NCBI GenBank assembly: GCA_013397845.1 | Contig: VZTG01006317.1 | Span: forward strand, 65,710 to 129,709 | Length of the DNA stretch: 64,000 bases | Reading direction: 5' to 3' | Source of the DNA: Melanocharis versteri | Taxonomy: Eukaryota; Chordata; Aves; Passeriformes; Melanocharitidae | In this document: in pieces, positions 1 through 13,100 of the stretch | Position numbering within the stretch: the first letter of the stretch is position 1 | Layout of the letters: each line of letters starts with the position of its first letter | Notes under the pieces: model-generated | What the model saw: the letters and a program-made list of their open reading frames with translations, nothing else | The model's database searches: none | What the model was told of the DNA's origin: nothing | Program-made: the position numbers and the translations under genes

Positions 1-3000
1 CAAATATTTTAACCTGTTGGGCAAGAGACCTCTGAACATCCTGGAGCTGGTTGGGCCATGTTTGTTGCAAAACAGCAAACTGATAGCGGTTATAAATCAA
101 AATCACTTTCTTGTTCCACCCTTTCCGTAAACCAGGCAACCCAAGGAGCCAGGTAACACTCTTGGGGCACTGTGATTCACCGACACCCTTTTTGTCTCCT
201 ACAGTGGAGTTCTTGAAGTAGAACCACATTTATTTTGAGCGTTCCCACTGAGGACATGATCCCAGTTCGATGGTGCCAGAACACTACAGAGCAGCAAGTC
301 TTAAGGCAGGTGATTTGAGTGTTCCCATTAAGTCTAGACTAGTTTCAGCTGTTCAGATGCTAAATTAAGCTTTGTTTGAGTTCACAGTAGCAAAGATGTT
401 CTCATGCCATGACTGCTTTATTTAAAGGCTGCTGGGATGTTAGACTGGAGTGATAAATAGTGGTGTATGCACAGGAGGGAATGTGCCTTCTTTTCTCCAT
501 AGCAGCATCAAGGGATAATGTGGAATAACGGCTGAGCAGGACACAAGGTATCCGATCTTTGTGTGTATTAGGACTAAAGCTGATTAGCAAATGTGCAGAT
601 AAATTGTTCCATGCACGTACCCATGGCAATCAATCAAAACTTGTGGGAAACATTGCAAGTAAGTTTGGAAGAAAAGCAGGTAGTGAATTAAACTTTATTG
701 GTATAAGTTCTATGGGTTGCTCTGTAGATAGGTTGTTGTTGCTGCATAGATCCAGATTATCAGATCAATTGCTATTCCCTCAGTTCTGAAATAGAAATCT
801 GAAGCTAATCCCTTCTCACTAGTCAAAACTAAAAATCTTTGCCATGTCAGGGATGAGCAAATATATACGCTGGGTCAAAGCCTTAAGTCATTCTCTTGGC
901 TTACATGGACATCTAAAAATAAGCTCTTCTGTCTGCTGCTGCTGTGGATTTTCTTTGTTCTGGGGGGAACAAGAGGGCTTGATTCTCTGTGTGCTTTGCT
1001 GTTTCAGAGCTTTGAGCCCTGAAAAGCACTGAAAGCACAGGGTATGAAACTCAAGCACTGAGTTGCAGGCTCAAACCAGAAAACTTGACTGCGCTTTTGG
1101 TGAAACATCTCTCTTCCCAGAGGTGGGAACGGATTGCTTAACAAATGAAAGGTCTCTGTAAAATTTATGGTACTGATCTATCGTGCCCCATAAATCTATG
1201 AAGATTAGATGAATCATAACAGCGTAAAGACTGTGTTTCACCATTCTTCTGCAGTGTGGCACGAGGGAACAACCCTGACCTTGCACAGGCTGGGAGGCTG
1301 ACCATGGACTGGGACTGGGAACTCCTAAAGCTTAATCCTGTGACTGAGTCGGGCTGTGAGCTGGGAGCCAGGCATGCAAACTGTTCTCCTTCCAGCTCAG
1401 TGGGGCTGGAAATCCCGGTCATTCTTATCTTGGCCCTAGGAGAATGGGGCTGGTTGAGCCAGGTGTTTCCCAAGCAGGCAGCTGAGGACAAGGCACATGG
1501 ACAGGGTGGTCCGAGGGAGGGTGTTCCAGGCTGAGCTGGCTCTCCTCAAGGAAAGCGCAGCGGAAGCTCTTGCGTGTCGTGTGTGGGCAAAGTCGGGCAA
1601 TCACCTGGGCAGGGAACTCTCCCACATCCTTGTCAACAGTTGAGGTGGAGCTGTTGTGTGGCTGGTTGGGGGTTTTATTTGGGTGGTGAGGAGGTGTTCT
1701 TTTATGTGCCAGGCAAGCAGCATTTTCCAAAGGTAAAAATGAGCTTCCCAATAAATGGGGAAGTGTGGGTGCTGCCAGTTGTGGAGGCTGTTGTTATGCA
1801 ACATGTGAGGAATATGCAATATATGTGAGGAAATGTCCGTGTGTAAGGCTGAGTCAGCACAGCAGAGTGTCACAGAGTAGGTCAGGATAGCCCATCACGA
1901 GTGCCTCAGATGAAAAGGTGCCACCTGCTTGCCTGTACAGGTGTGCTGGGACCTGGTGTGCCCAGCATGGGGAAGGCTGGAACCCTCCTCTGCATCACAT
2001 GGCAGCTCTTGCAAGAGCAGCAACCTCGTGGAGAGGCTCATGTGGGTGCAAGTGGGTTGACTGATTTGTTGACTGATAGTGCTGCCTTTTAGAAATTCAT
2101 TTAAGGTTGCCTGACTACGGTCATCAACTTCAACCTGAGCTGGCCTGAGAGCATTGTTAGGCCTAGGACTCAGAGGCAGCGATTCACTGCACGGGGATGG
2201 TTGGATTCAGCAGGGATGGCCTTGTGTCCTGGACAACGACCATTCCTGGCCATCCCAACCTCCTCTTACAGATTCCTTACTGCTTTACAGCTGATTATTT
2301 TCTTTTTTTTTTTTAATCACGTAACTGTGCAGTCTCTCAATCCCAATACGTAAGTGGCTCGGGGCAGGAGCAGAGAGTCTGCTGAGAGGGTGTTGTGTCA
2401 CACAGCAGGAAGATGTGCAGTGATGGTGACATGATGATTAATGTCATAACTGGAGTTAGTTATGTCTTCTAGTTCTAAGAAAGCACCCACAGACCTTCCA
2501 GCCCATCAGCTGCCGTTGGTACCGATCCCAAGATTCCCCTTTGTACCATTCTGACGTTCCAGATGAACAGCAGTCTCTGGGGAGGGGGGAAATTACTAAT
2601 TTAGAAGATCTGTTGTATTTTCATTAGCTTTTCTCATTGGTTTTGATGACTAAAAGTGGCTCCTGAAAAGTTCAAATGGGTGTAACAACTTCTTATGAAG
2701 TCTGTGGATCATCAATGCACTAGGCCCTATTTTGACATGTGTGTGGTGGCTTCACATATGTATTTTAGGAGACTGATCATTCTATAAGTTCTTCACTTTC
2801 CTGTCTTTGTCAGATTTTCTGAGTGAAGAAAAGAAAGATGACAGTTTCTTCATGGAGAAGATTTTTGTGTCCAAAAAAACTTTTTCAGCAAGAAAAAACC
2901 ACAAAGGCAAAGTATAGGCCTGATTCTGTCATTTAATTTATTTGAGCTCTGGACCTGTTGTAGATCAGAAGCAGAATTCCTGTTACTGCTGCTTATTCCT

Positions 3001-3112
3001 CTGGTGTCATTAAACTGGATGGGCCAGCCATACTACAGGGTAGAAGTTACCATTTGATGAAGTGGCTCCTTTTTATCCAATATGGAAGAAGATTTTCTGC
3101 TTAGTAACAAAG
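1..3112. other. Unique non-coding DNA, no gene recognised
   Basis: Mostly AT-rich single-copy sequence. The interval 1250-1560 is somewhat richer in G+C. Open frames here are all under about 110 codons, overlap on both strands and resemble no family I know. Small things seen: a T-run of about a dozen bases near 2303-2315, a G-run near 2579-2591, and an imperfect direct repeat of the TTGAGYGTTCCCAYT type at about 236-250 and 316-330. No promoter, splice-framed exon or RNA gene can be supported. Confidence 0.6.
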
Positions 3113-3260
3113 CACAGAATCATGGAATGGCTTGGGATGGAAGGGACCTTAAAGCCCATCCAGTGCCACCCCCTGCCATGGGCAGGGACACCTTCCACTA
3201 GCCCAGGTTGCTCCAAACCCCATCCAACCTGGCCTTGGACACTTCCAGGGATGGGGCATC
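3113..3260 (-). mobile_element. CR1 LINE 3'-end fragment (minus)
   Basis: Reads on the plus strand as the reverse complement of a CR1 tail: CACAGAATCATGGAATGG, then GGAAGGGACCTTAAAGCCCATCC, the CCTGCCATGGGCAGGGACACC core and AACCTGGCCTTGGACACTTCC. CR1 is the dominant avian non-LTR retrotransposon; it inserts 5'-truncated and normally without a clear target duplication. This copy keeps only about 150 bp of the 3' untranslated end. Local peptides such as PLPWAGTPSTSPGCSKP are translations of the repeat and not a gene. Confidence 0.93.
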
Positions 3261-5149
3261 ATTTTATGCCTTTGGCCTTCACAGAGATGTCTCTGTTTAC
3301 CCAAAATTACAATTTTACTATTTTCTCTTGCTCCTATCTTCTGAAGTAGCTCAGGAAGAAAGCACCATAGCTGTGTACTTGTAATGAAGCCTTATTTAAC
3401 CCTTGTAAAAGATTGCAGCTGTAAATACAAAAATAGTGTCTCGTAGTTGTGAGTTATAGTTACAGAAGAGAAGGAAATTAAAAAAAAAAATTATCCCTAA
3501 ACAAACTGTAAAAGGCAAGATGCATTCTGCAAAGGACAAAGCCAATAAATAAAACGTGCTTTCCAATATAAAAGCTTTTGCTGCTAGTCCAGTAAGTAAA
3601 CATGAGTAATATTTTTCTTAAAGTATAAACATGTTCTAGGCACAAATGTGCTGCTTTCCAGCTGTGCAAATCCTGCTGAAAATGCTGTTTGTGTCTGGGT
3701 TTAGATAAACAAATCAGCAGCAGGCTGCGAGTCCCCAGTGGTTGGTGGGACATTACTGGTGAACTGGGAAGCATGACATTTTGGGGATCCTTGAGGGGGA
3801 GAGTGAAAACTGAAGTGTGTTTGGCAGTGAGATGTGTTTGGCAGTGAGATGTGGTTGCACGTCTCTGTGTCGAGCTCCGTGTGGGTGGGCGCTCAGCTGG
3901 GATGTGCTCCGAGTGTTGCCCTGGCTCTTGGGAAGAGTGTTTGAACTTGAGCAGCACTTCCCTCTCCCAAGGGCTAATTTGAATCTTGCTTCTCTTCCCA
4001 TTTTCCCCGGTTCCCCATTGCAGAATTCCCTCCCTGATTGCTCTTGTCTCTCAAATGGTAATGGTCGCAGCTGTACCTGGCACATGGGCAGCTTCTGAAG
4101 CAAGCAAGACAAGAGAAAGAGCAGCCATGGATTTAAATGTTCAGGTTCCTGAAATCTGGGGGAATTAGGTAAAATAACACGGAACTGGGGAAGGCATCAT
4201 TCCCCCTGCCTGGGCAGTGGAATGGAGCGAGTCCTCTGCTCTGCATGTACCCTTGGGAGGGCCAGCGTCCTCCTATGCCTGCAGCAGGGACAGGTTTCCA
4301 AGAATCCTTGGTCATGGATGTGCTGAGGTTCGCAGGAGGCATTAGCAGCATTATGTAATCAAGATCAATGCTGAGGTTGGAGTTCCAGCCCTTTGCCCAA
4401 GGCCCTGCAGCACGTTCCATGATCCGGTCCTGCTGCGGGGCCCTGCGCCAGGGAGCAGCAAACGCAGAGCACCTGCAGCTGCCCTTGCATCACGGGCAAT
4501 CAGATCCCTTACAGGAACGTGGCTAAAGACAGGCTTAAGAGCCGACCCGCTTTGACTGCTTGTGTCATCCCAAGGTGCAAAGACAGGCTGATTGTGTGGC
4601 AAAATGGAAACATCCCGGGCTCACCTCAAGGAAAAACCGTAGTGTATCATGGAATGATTGGGTCACTGTGGTTGGGAAAAAACATAATTTCAAAACACTG
4701 GGCCAGGACTTGACTTGCTAGAGAAGAGGTCATATGATGGGAATAAAACATAAAGCAGGCTGGGCTGATGCAGGGAGCTGCCAGCTCTGCTGCACGTCAC
4801 TGGGACTGATGAGAGGGTTATGGGATTGGATTATTCCCTCTATCCGCTTTAGCAGAGTTATGCTGTTCTTTATTTGTGAGGTCGAAACATTTTAAATAGA
4901 TGAGTCCAATGTCTCATTTATCCTTAAGGCTTTGCCAATTAGGAAATGCCTTATGTGACCACCCCTGGCTTCAGCGTTGTGTTGGGCTGCAAGATCATAG
5001 GATTGAATAAATATCCCTTTCTCTTCCTCTTTATTTTAGTCTTTCAAAATTTGGCCTATAATTATACACCAGGAATTATTCATCTTTTCTGGATTGCACA
5101 TTTATTTCTGGATATCACGCTGAAACAGGAAATTAACTCAATGCCTTCA
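3261..5149. other. Unique non-coding DNA with short simple repeats
   Basis: No gene recognised. It contains an A-run at about 3480-3490 and a 17-bp direct duplication (3818-3834 and 3835-3851, motif TGTTTGGCAGTGAGATG). A slightly GC-richer patch lies at 4400-4500. Open frames up to 159 codons occur on the minus strand at 3478-3957 but look like chance: no domain, no homology I recognise, low-complexity composition. Confidence 0.55.
3818..3851. repeat. 17-bp tandem duplication
   Basis: Two adjacent copies of TGTTTGGCAGTGAGATG, with partial extension on both sides. Perfect identity between the copies suggests a recent slippage or duplication event. Confidence 0.85.
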
Positions 5150-5437
5150 CAGCAATCAGGACAAGAGGGAATGGCTTCAAACTGCCAGAGAGTAGCTTTA
5201 GGTTAGATATTGGGGAGAAATTCTTCCCTGTGAGGGTACTGAGGCCCTGGCACAGGGTGCCTAGAGAAGCTGTGGCTGCCTCTGGATCCCTGGAAGTGTC
5301 CAAGGCCAGGTTGGATGGGGTTTGGAGCAACTTGGGCTAGTGGAAGGTGCCCCTGCCCATGGCAGGGGGTGGCACTGGATGGGCTTTAAGGTCCCTTCCA
5401 TCCCAAGCCATTCCATGATTCTGTGGTTCTATGATTC
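5150..5437 (+). mobile_element. CR1 LINE 3'-end fragment (plus)
   Basis: A good sense-strand CR1 tail. It runs from GGACAAGAGGGAATGGCTTC through the AGAAATTCTTCCCTGTGAGG block, AAGCTGTGGCTGCCTCTGG, CCAAGGCCAGGTTGGATGGG and GGTGGCACTGGATGGGC, and ends GGTCCCTTCCATCCC followed by the terminal octamer-like repeat ATTCCATGATTCTGTGGTTCTATGATTC at 5420-5437. About 288 bp, 5'-truncated, 3' end intact. Same subfamily as the copies at 3.1, 15.0, 20.0, 25.0, 56.4 and 61.9 kb. Confidence 0.95.
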
Positions 5438-7190
5438 ACTTCTACCAGAGTACCAGAGCTTTGTCTGGAAAGGTAGAATGCAGATATTTTAAAACAGGAC
5501 TTGTTTAATTTTTAGAGGAAAAATAATAGTTGTCATTAGTATGGCAATAGTATTAGTATTGCCAGTAGTTGCCATGTCAAATCTCAATTAGCATTAACCA
5601 AAAATTTTTATTTGGAAAAGCTTAATTTTGCATATGAAGTGGCGAATATCTTTTGAAACTGGGGATTCAGATTTTGGGGCATGTTACATATTTGTTGGAG
5701 CAGCTCCATTGCTGTTACTATTGTGATTAATTAATCCCTTTTTAAAATTATTCTTCCAGGAAGCCTATTATTGATTTATCTTCTTTTTAAACAAACTTGG
5801 CTGTACCAAGCAGGGTGGAAAAAGGAGGGTGGCTGGATACTGAGAAAATGTCTATTTGAAGCGAGAGGGAACGGCCAGCATTTTCAAATGCAGATTATTT
5901 AAGGGCATGAACCTCAATCCATGTTTAGCCTCAATGCCTGGCCCGATTTGTCAGATAGATTGAACAGTTCACCATGGTGCTCTGAGAGTCTGGGCAGAAT
6001 TTTCAGTTGATATTTAAGTGTGTGTTTCTTTCTGAACTCCACGTTCATGTTTGCTGAAGTCCTTCAGAGCCTTGGTTGGAGTTTATTGCTGTATTTAGCG
6101 AAGTCATGATGGATGGCAAAAGCCCAGGGGAGAGAGTGTGTATATTTTTTTCCCAAGCTGAACAGATGTTTGCAATGTGTATAATCCCTATAATTTGTCA
6201 AAAATCTCCTGTGTCAGAGCTGTAACTCTGGCAGTGGCTGGAGACAGGCGCTTGGAGAGGTTGATGGTTGGTGTTTTATGGAAAAGAGAAGGAACTTGAG
6301 TTTGTTGTGAGATTAATTAAAGGTTTAGAAATAGTTACCCTGTGAGGATTTTGAGCAACTATTACTTCTCCTTTCCATCAAAAACTAAAAGGTGCCTGTG
6401 GAGCAGGGCCGAGAGGAATCAACACTTGTGAAGCTGGAAGAGCATCCACTGTCTCTTTTGGGATGGGTTTGACCAAGAATGCATCCTAAGGCTCTGGACA
6501 TGCAAAAAATTGCCCACAATAAACAGTATAAGAAAATAGTTCTGGAATGATAACATTTATTTCTGTTGGGGTTTTTTTTCTGGCTTTTATTTTTTCTCCT
6601 TAGCTGGTTGATGTTCTTTTCAAATGTGTGTTTGTAACTATAAATCAGTAGGAATATTTGCTTTTACTTTTTTAATATCTACACTTTGTTACCATCATTT
6701 GGAAAAAGCAGGCTTGACTTAGCCAACAGGCTTCCTCTAAAGCAGAGTCTAAACAGTCATTATCTCAAACTTGAGAGCTAAGCAATTAAAAAAAAAAATT
6801 CTTCACAACAGCTTTCATATTCATGAATTTTTCATTCCTGGCCTTCTCTGAGCATTAACATCCATCCTCTGAGATGTGTGAGGATCTTGTTTGCTGCTTT
6901 CCCATCATTAAAAATATAGATTGTCTTGTAATTCTGACCCTCTTTCAGTGGATTAGTGCCTTTCTCTGCAGCTGGGCCTCCTCTTTCCAGAGAAGGTCCC
7001 TGTGTGAAGGGAATGAACCATCTACTGCTTTGGGCACTGGGCAAATACCCTTGACCAGGGGTATTTATTGACTTTGTGGCAGTTTAATTAGATTTACACA
7101 TCTTGTGGTGCTGATTTGGGTGTAAAGTAAGTCACAGCAGACCAAGACCTTGCTGTGGTAGGGAAAGGGACAGGTGACCTCGAGTAGTCA
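5438..7190. other. Unique AT-rich non-coding DNA
   Basis: No gene or interspersed repeat recognised. Strongly AT-rich with several TTAATTAAT-type motifs (for example around 5725-5760 and 6305-6320) and an A-run at about 6788-6799. Open frames are few and short, which fits intergenic or intronic sequence. Confidence 0.6.
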
Positions 7191-7340
7191 GGCAGTGGTG
7201 GAGTCCCCATCCCTGCAGGAATTTGAAAGTGGCTGCCTCTGGATGTGGTGCTTGGGGACATGTATTGGCCTTGGCAATGCTGGGTAAATGGTTGGATTCA
7301 ATGATCTTGGAGATCTTTCCCAACCTAAATTCTGTGATTC
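7191..7340 (+). mobile_element. CR1 LINE 3'-end fragment, diverged subfamily (plus)
   Basis: The succession GTGGAGTCCCCATCCCTGCAGG, GGATGTGGTGCTTGGGGACATG, GGTTGGATTCAATGATCTTGG, TCTTTCCCAACCTAAATTCTGTGATTC is the 3' end of an older avian CR1 subfamily (GATGATCTTGGAGGTCTTTTCCAACC type). It is more diverged than the copy at 5.2 kb. About 150 bp retained, orientation given by the terminal ATTCTGTGATTC. Confidence 0.85.
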
Positions 7341-8019
7341 AGCTTGTGCTCTCAAGAATTTCTTGTGTTTTCCAGCCTGCTGCCTTGGAACTCTTCCTGT
7401 AGGACTGGCAGAGCCAGGCATTAGTACTCTCTTGCAACTGCCAGGTGCTTCCTCTTCCTCCATTCCTTTTTTTATTCTTCTGCTAAAGTGTCCTGAGTGT
7501 ATTTCTGTGTCCTAGAAGAGCTGACAGATTAATTTCCTCATTTATCTTAAATGGGAAAGATCCAGAGGTAAAAGTGGTCTATCTGTATTTGTCAAAGGCA
7601 GTGGAGATGTCAGGAGGACCCTGCCAGTCTGGAGTTGGGTTCAGTATATCCAAAAGAGAAGAAAAAGTTTCTTCTATTGAACTGTAAAGCTGTGGCCAGC
7701 TGGATGTGGTTTTGTTTTTTTTTTTCTTACTTGACCATTTACCAAAAAATAGAGTTATCATGTAATTGATTAAATGATGGATGCCTGGGTCCTGCTCCAA
7801 CCAGCTGCTCGTTTGCTTGCAATACCAGAAATAACATTGTCTCCACCGAATGATCCTGACATCCCTGTGGCAACTATGATTGCATGAAGTCAGTTATAAT
7901 TGGAATGTATTCCTCTTATTACCATTATTAATCAGAAGATGAAAGCCAAAGCACACAGGATTGTGTGGCCACTGAAAGCCCTGGAGTGTTTACATCAGGC
8001 CTGTAACTTCGCCATATCC
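7341..8019. other. Unique non-coding DNA
   Basis: No gene recognised. A T-run lies near 7713-7727. The plus-strand frame running into the next repeat is mostly repeat-derived. Confidence 0.55.
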
Positions 8020-8203
8020 CAGAATCACATCCTGGTTGGGGTCAGAAGGGACCTGGAGATCATCCAGTCCAGCGTCCTGCTAGAGCAAATGGATCTCACC
8101 CAGGTGGGTTTGAATAGCTCCAGAGGAGGAGACTGCACAGCCTCTCTGGGCAGCCTGTTCCAGTGCTCAGTCACCCTCACAGAAAAGTTTATCCCTTTCC
8201 TGC
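8020..8203 (-). mobile_element. CR1 LINE 3'-end fragment, older subfamily (minus)
   Basis: Antisense CR1: CAGAATCACATCCTGGTTGGGG, GGGACCTGGAGATCATCCAGTCC, GGGTTTGAATAGCTCCAGAGGAGGAGACTGCACAGCCTC and CTGGGCAGCCTGTTCCAGTGCTCAGTCACCCTCACAG. This matches the ancestral avian CR1 tail with GATCATCYAGTCCAACC. It is clearly older than the 5.2-kb subfamily. Confidence 0.88.
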
Positions 8204-10077
8204 AGAAAACTTTCATACCCTTCATGGCATTCCAGAGACTTCATGTTTTCCTTTGGATCTTGTGATCGACTTATGATTATAAATGGTGAGCTTTCATCAG
8301 CTAATTTGTAAGTATCTTTACATGGCTTGTAAAACTGCACAAAATTAGGATTGTTTTGCTTCCTTTTCAGACCCAAGTGAGGCAAACTGGGGTTGCAGTC
8401 ATGTAGCAGCTGAAGCATGTACACAAGTCTCTCTGAGCGTGTAAATAAATGTCACAATTTGAAGCACAGGCTGATGGCTTAAAACATAGATGTTGCCTCT
8501 CCTGCTCCAAAACACAACTCAGATAAACAGCAGAGCAAATCCTTTCCCAGGGACTTGCTTTTATTTATGTAGAAACTGGAGCACAAATGCTGGGCCAGTT
8601 TCTCTGTGCACAGTTGGCTGTTTCTAAGGCTTTTTCACAGGGACTGCCATGGCTCTATCTGAAAATTAATTCCAAATATTTTAGCCTTCCCTGTGCTCAG
8701 GCTATAGTTGTATCACCTCCTCAGAAGCCATCTGACAGTGTTCTTGGGAGCTTCTGAAATTCACTGAGCGCAAGAGCATCAGCAGCAAAACATGTTGTAA
8801 CAAGCAGGAGGAGAGACCAGGATCTTGTTGAAGAGGAAAAGAAGGAAAAGGAAACAAAATGATCTGGTTGGAAAAGACCTTCCTGTAAACCCCTGTGATT
8901 CATTTCATCCACTTCATGTGTGCACAGCAGCACCCCAATGCCAGTTTACCCCTCCCAGGGATGGGGTTTGGAGCTGAGCCCAGGGGCAGTGTTCTGATCA
9001 TCCACGTGCTGGGAACATGCTCCTGCCAAACCCAAGGAATGACAGAATTGCTGATACTGTGGCTCTGGGTGAGGGCAAAGTGCCCCAATTCCTTGGGTTC
9101 CTGTGTCAACCTTGAGGGTAAATGGCAAATATGCTTAACATAGGTGCCTGAACATGATGTTCCTGGATTTGGGTACCTTGTGCAGCGGCCCAGAGCAGCC
9201 CTGTCTCTGCTGCCACTGGGGCTGATGTGATAAGATAAGCCAGGTCCTGACCCCTTCTGCTTGCAGCAGGTGGCCATGGGATCAGCAGGAGTCGGGACAA
9301 GAGACACTGGAGGGGTTCTGATGGTGGGTTTTCTCCTCCCTGCACATTTGTTTGTGGAGCAGGGAGTGATGTTTGATTAAGCCCAAGCCTGACTCCAGCT
9401 GTGAAGGCTGTGGCAGTCGTGAGAAATGGATGGAGGTGCAGCCCTAGCACTGTGCTGTGCTTGGGAAAGGAGAGGAATTCCGTGAGCATTAGAAGTAATG
9501 AAATCTGATTTTTTTTCCCCTAGGATTCATTTTCTAGTGATTTTGGCACCTAAAAGCTTTTTGCTGTGGCTTCAGCACTAAATGGGGCTCTATCTGTGGA
9601 TTCTCCAGTGCTAAAGAATAAGATGTCAATGCAAGTGAGAGAATTCTCTCTCCCTTTGGGAGAATCAGGCTCAGATACAAACCCAGAGAGTATAATACAT
9701 CAGAGAAAAACCACACTATTTCAGATTGCCATGATGTCAGAGATTTGGATTTACTTGCTAAATGACAGTTGCAGCATTAGCTGTCCCAATGGAACAGCTC
9801 AAATACAAATCAGTTTGTAAGAACCTCATTTATTGATGTGTTCCAACAAGTTCTCTTAAAAAAAAAAAAATCACAATTCATTTGACTATTTAACAGCACC
9901 AGATTAGGCTATATGGCAGCAAATCTATATTAATCCCTTTACTTTAAACATTGTAGGAGAGTCTTGGGTGGTGCATCAATATTCATACTGAACAGAAGGG
10001 TATAATCAAATTTTAAGGTCCTAAAGTGATTGTTACTCTGTTTTAAATAAACAGCCACTTTCTAAAATTAATTAAGT
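8204..10077. other. Unique non-coding DNA, possible very old CR1 trace
   Basis: No gene recognised. At 8855-8960 the words TCTGGTTGGAAAAGACCTTCC and CCTCCCAGGGATGGGG vaguely resemble antisense CR1, but not enough to call. Overlapping open frames at 8900-9490 on both strands (up to 135 codons on the minus strand) have no recognisable domain. A-run at about 9859-9871. Confidence 0.5.
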
Positions 10078-10171
10078 CATGGAATCATAGAATGGATTGG
10101 GTTGGAAGGGATGTTGAAGGTCATCTTGTTCCAACCCCGTGGCATGGGCAGGGATACCTTCCACTGGTCCC
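10078..10171 (-). mobile_element. Short CR1 LINE 3'-end fragment (minus)
   Basis: CATGGAATCATAGAATGGATTGGGTTGGAAGGGATGTTGAAGGTCATCTTGTTCCAACCCC and GGCATGGGCAGGGATACCTTCCACTGG mark the last ~95 bp of a CR1, read antisense. It stops abruptly afterwards, as expected from 5' truncation on insertion. Confidence 0.9.
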
Positions 10172-13100
10172 CTAAGGCAGATGTGGATAACCACATCCTG
10201 GTGTGTGGCTTGCCATAGGCTGCGGGTTAATGACATTGCCAAGGCAATTTGGTTCCGTGGCCTGAAACCCTTTTTGCGTGAGCTACAGAACTTGACTCAT
10301 CTTGAGAGGATGCAGGTATGGATAATGGGGACCAAAATTCACTCTCCTTGGCAGAGATGGTCCCTGGAAGCGAAGGGCTGGAGGTGGCTGTGGTGTGGGT
10401 GCTGAAGAAGCCCCCAGGGTCTGAAGGCACTATGTTTAGATCTCAGAACATCCATGCCTGGCTTGTTTCCTCCTCTGGCAGAGCCCGACTTCTCCTAACT
10501 CTTTCTGAGCACTTACTTCATCCTGTTTGGCTTAAGGCTTAGCCAGGCTATTTTTAGCTAGGCTGTATTTCCAAATGTGCCTCTTGCCTGTGACCAAATG
10601 CGGAGTGCCACAAAATAAACCTGGGCACTTCCAGCGTGGAAGGGGAAAAAGGTGAGCAGTTGTCAGGTGCTGCTCCCTGGGATCACAGGACAGAATTGAG
10701 GTCTCCCCAAGACTGGTTGTGCGTGACATTGAGTGCTCACAGGACCCACCTCTGAACCAGTGGCCAACAGTGACCCTGGACCTGGATTTAACTTAGAGTT
10801 GCCAGGGAAGGTGGTTCATCATTGTGTACTTGCAGAGAGGTGAGGTCCAAGGATTTATCTCATAACTTCCTTTAAAACACCCTCCGTTTGCTTTAAGGCC
10901 TTCCTTACGGGATCGCTGTGCTGCTACTGCTTTAAGCCTGGACAGCATCCCTGCTCCTGAGAGGAATGGGAATGGGTGGTTATCCTTGGGTTCTGCTGGA
11001 GGCAGCTGTTTTCATGGGATTCCAGCAATTTGGAAGGACAGGAATCAGCATCCCAATTGCTTTGTTTGATACTTTGTGCCAAAATGCCAGGCCTTTGTTA
11101 TAACGTCTTCATCTCAAATTATGGTAAAGTCTTTAATTCCATGCAAAGCAACTCTGTAAGATAATGCACAAATGGAATAACTCAAGAATATTTTAAATAT
11201 GTCACAATATGAATGATTTACACGCTAAGATGTGCTTAGCAAGGATGTGCAAATAGAACCAAATGTCATTTCCAGATGCCATTTGAATGCATTCCTTTAA
11301 TGTTTTCAAAACAAAGAGATTGCTTTGGTGGAAGATCAGCTCTCTTTCCAGGAATCACTGCTGCCATCCCTTCCCCTGATAGAATGCAGGGAAAAAAACC
11401 CTATATGGCATTTGCTCACTGCAATTTTCTGCATTTTTCTTATTTGTCTGATCTCTGGCTGATAGATTGGAAAGGGTTCTGAGTCATCAAAAGAGAGTTT
11501 CTTGATCTGGCAGGCAAATATATGGAGCTATTTTTCAGGCTCATCATTATTCCTCTGCATGTTGTTGCCCTCATTTTCCATGTCTGTCCATAACAAAAAT
11601 GCCAATGACAAATTGAATTGTCTCATTTTAGCTTAAAAAAAGAAAAAAATAATTATTACAAGAGGTGACATGAATTCAGCAAGCTTTTCACTTGAAGTTG
11701 GAAGGGGTGGGTTTTTTGGTTTGGTTTGGTTTTTGTTATTTTACTCAGGAAGTGCAAATCCCATCATTTTGGCCAACTCTGCTCATGCCTGGTGTTGGGG
11801 TAGACTCCATCTCTCACTTTCACTTTGTTTTCTCCTACTCATAGTCCTTTCATATCCTGATTCCAGTAAGCAGCAGAACAGGAATTTCTCTGGACTGGGA
11901 TGCTGACTGTGGAGATGCTCTACAGCTTTGCCTGGAATTCTGTAGGCATTGAGCATTAAAGGAAGGCGCTGTGGGATGCGTTCTGCTCAATACAATAATA
12001 TATTGGTTTATAGCATGTTCCAGCTTATGGTTAAATCTGTGAGAGGTTTCTCTGTATTTGGACTGAGGCTGAAGTCTGCGCTCATTGAAGCAGCTCAGAA
12101 TTAAGGGTGTAATTCAGTCTCACTGTGGTTGGCCATGTGCCCTAGGGTGAGCCTCTTATGGAATTTAAAATGGGATAGTGCTGAAAGCTGGTTACCAGAG
12201 TCTCCAGCTGAGTTCCCCATGTCCTTTGGCCACCTCATACACACCAAATCTCAGAGGCAAGCTGATTTTCTTTCCTCTCCTTGCTCACCAATGCTTGACT
12301 AAGTGGGCAGTACAGTCTTTGGAGGGTTTTCTGTCCACAGGTGCCTTGTTAATCTGGTGTCATATCATTGGCTATGTGAAAGAAGACAATAGGTCTAAAA
12401 GATGGGGTAGGAAGTTAAGGATGATGTGGATTTTTCCTAAGTTCTTGCAGGTCTACATTTAAGGCTCTTCTGAAGTTGCAGAGCTGGTGCAGAGTGAGAG
12501 TCACAACCTCCCAGAGCTGCAGGTAGTTACCCCACTGAGCTGCCTAATTCCTGGAATCCAGTGCAATATTTATGGAGAATTATTTCTGCACTGATTGCAT
12601 TGGTCAGGCTCTGGTTTTTGCTTTGGAGGGCGGTAAGGGGGCAGGAAATGCCCTTTTGTGCTGTGATTCACCCAGGAAAAACCTTTGCAGCTGAGCTGAG
12701 GGTATGACCAGACAGCACCATGAGTATTTTGAAGGTGTGAAATACCTGTAGGGCTTTTGAACTTCGTAAATGAGAAACATGGGAACCCTGTGATGGCTTT
12801 GAGACCCACTGCTGCTAGAGAGGAATTCCCCCTTATCACTGGAAACCAGCAGTTGCACATCCTGGTGTATAGTAATCATCTTTAACTATGTTATTTGCTC
12901 TCAAGTTGTATTATTTTGGTGATTATCTGTCAGGCCCAAATGCATTTCCCCGTCTTTTAGCTGTGCTGTAATTATAATTGCTAGGATTAGACTTTATTAT
13001 TTATAACAACGATCAGCTTAAAATCCTATTCTGAAACAGGATGAAGCACTATTCTAGCAATCTGGTACAGATCAGCTGCAGAAGAATGGGTTAGGTTGAA

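Noticed and set aside
8855..8965. Possible old antisense CR1
   Set aside because: Only two short words match (TTGGAAAAGACCTTC and CCCAGGGATGGGG); the order is plausible but too weak to call.
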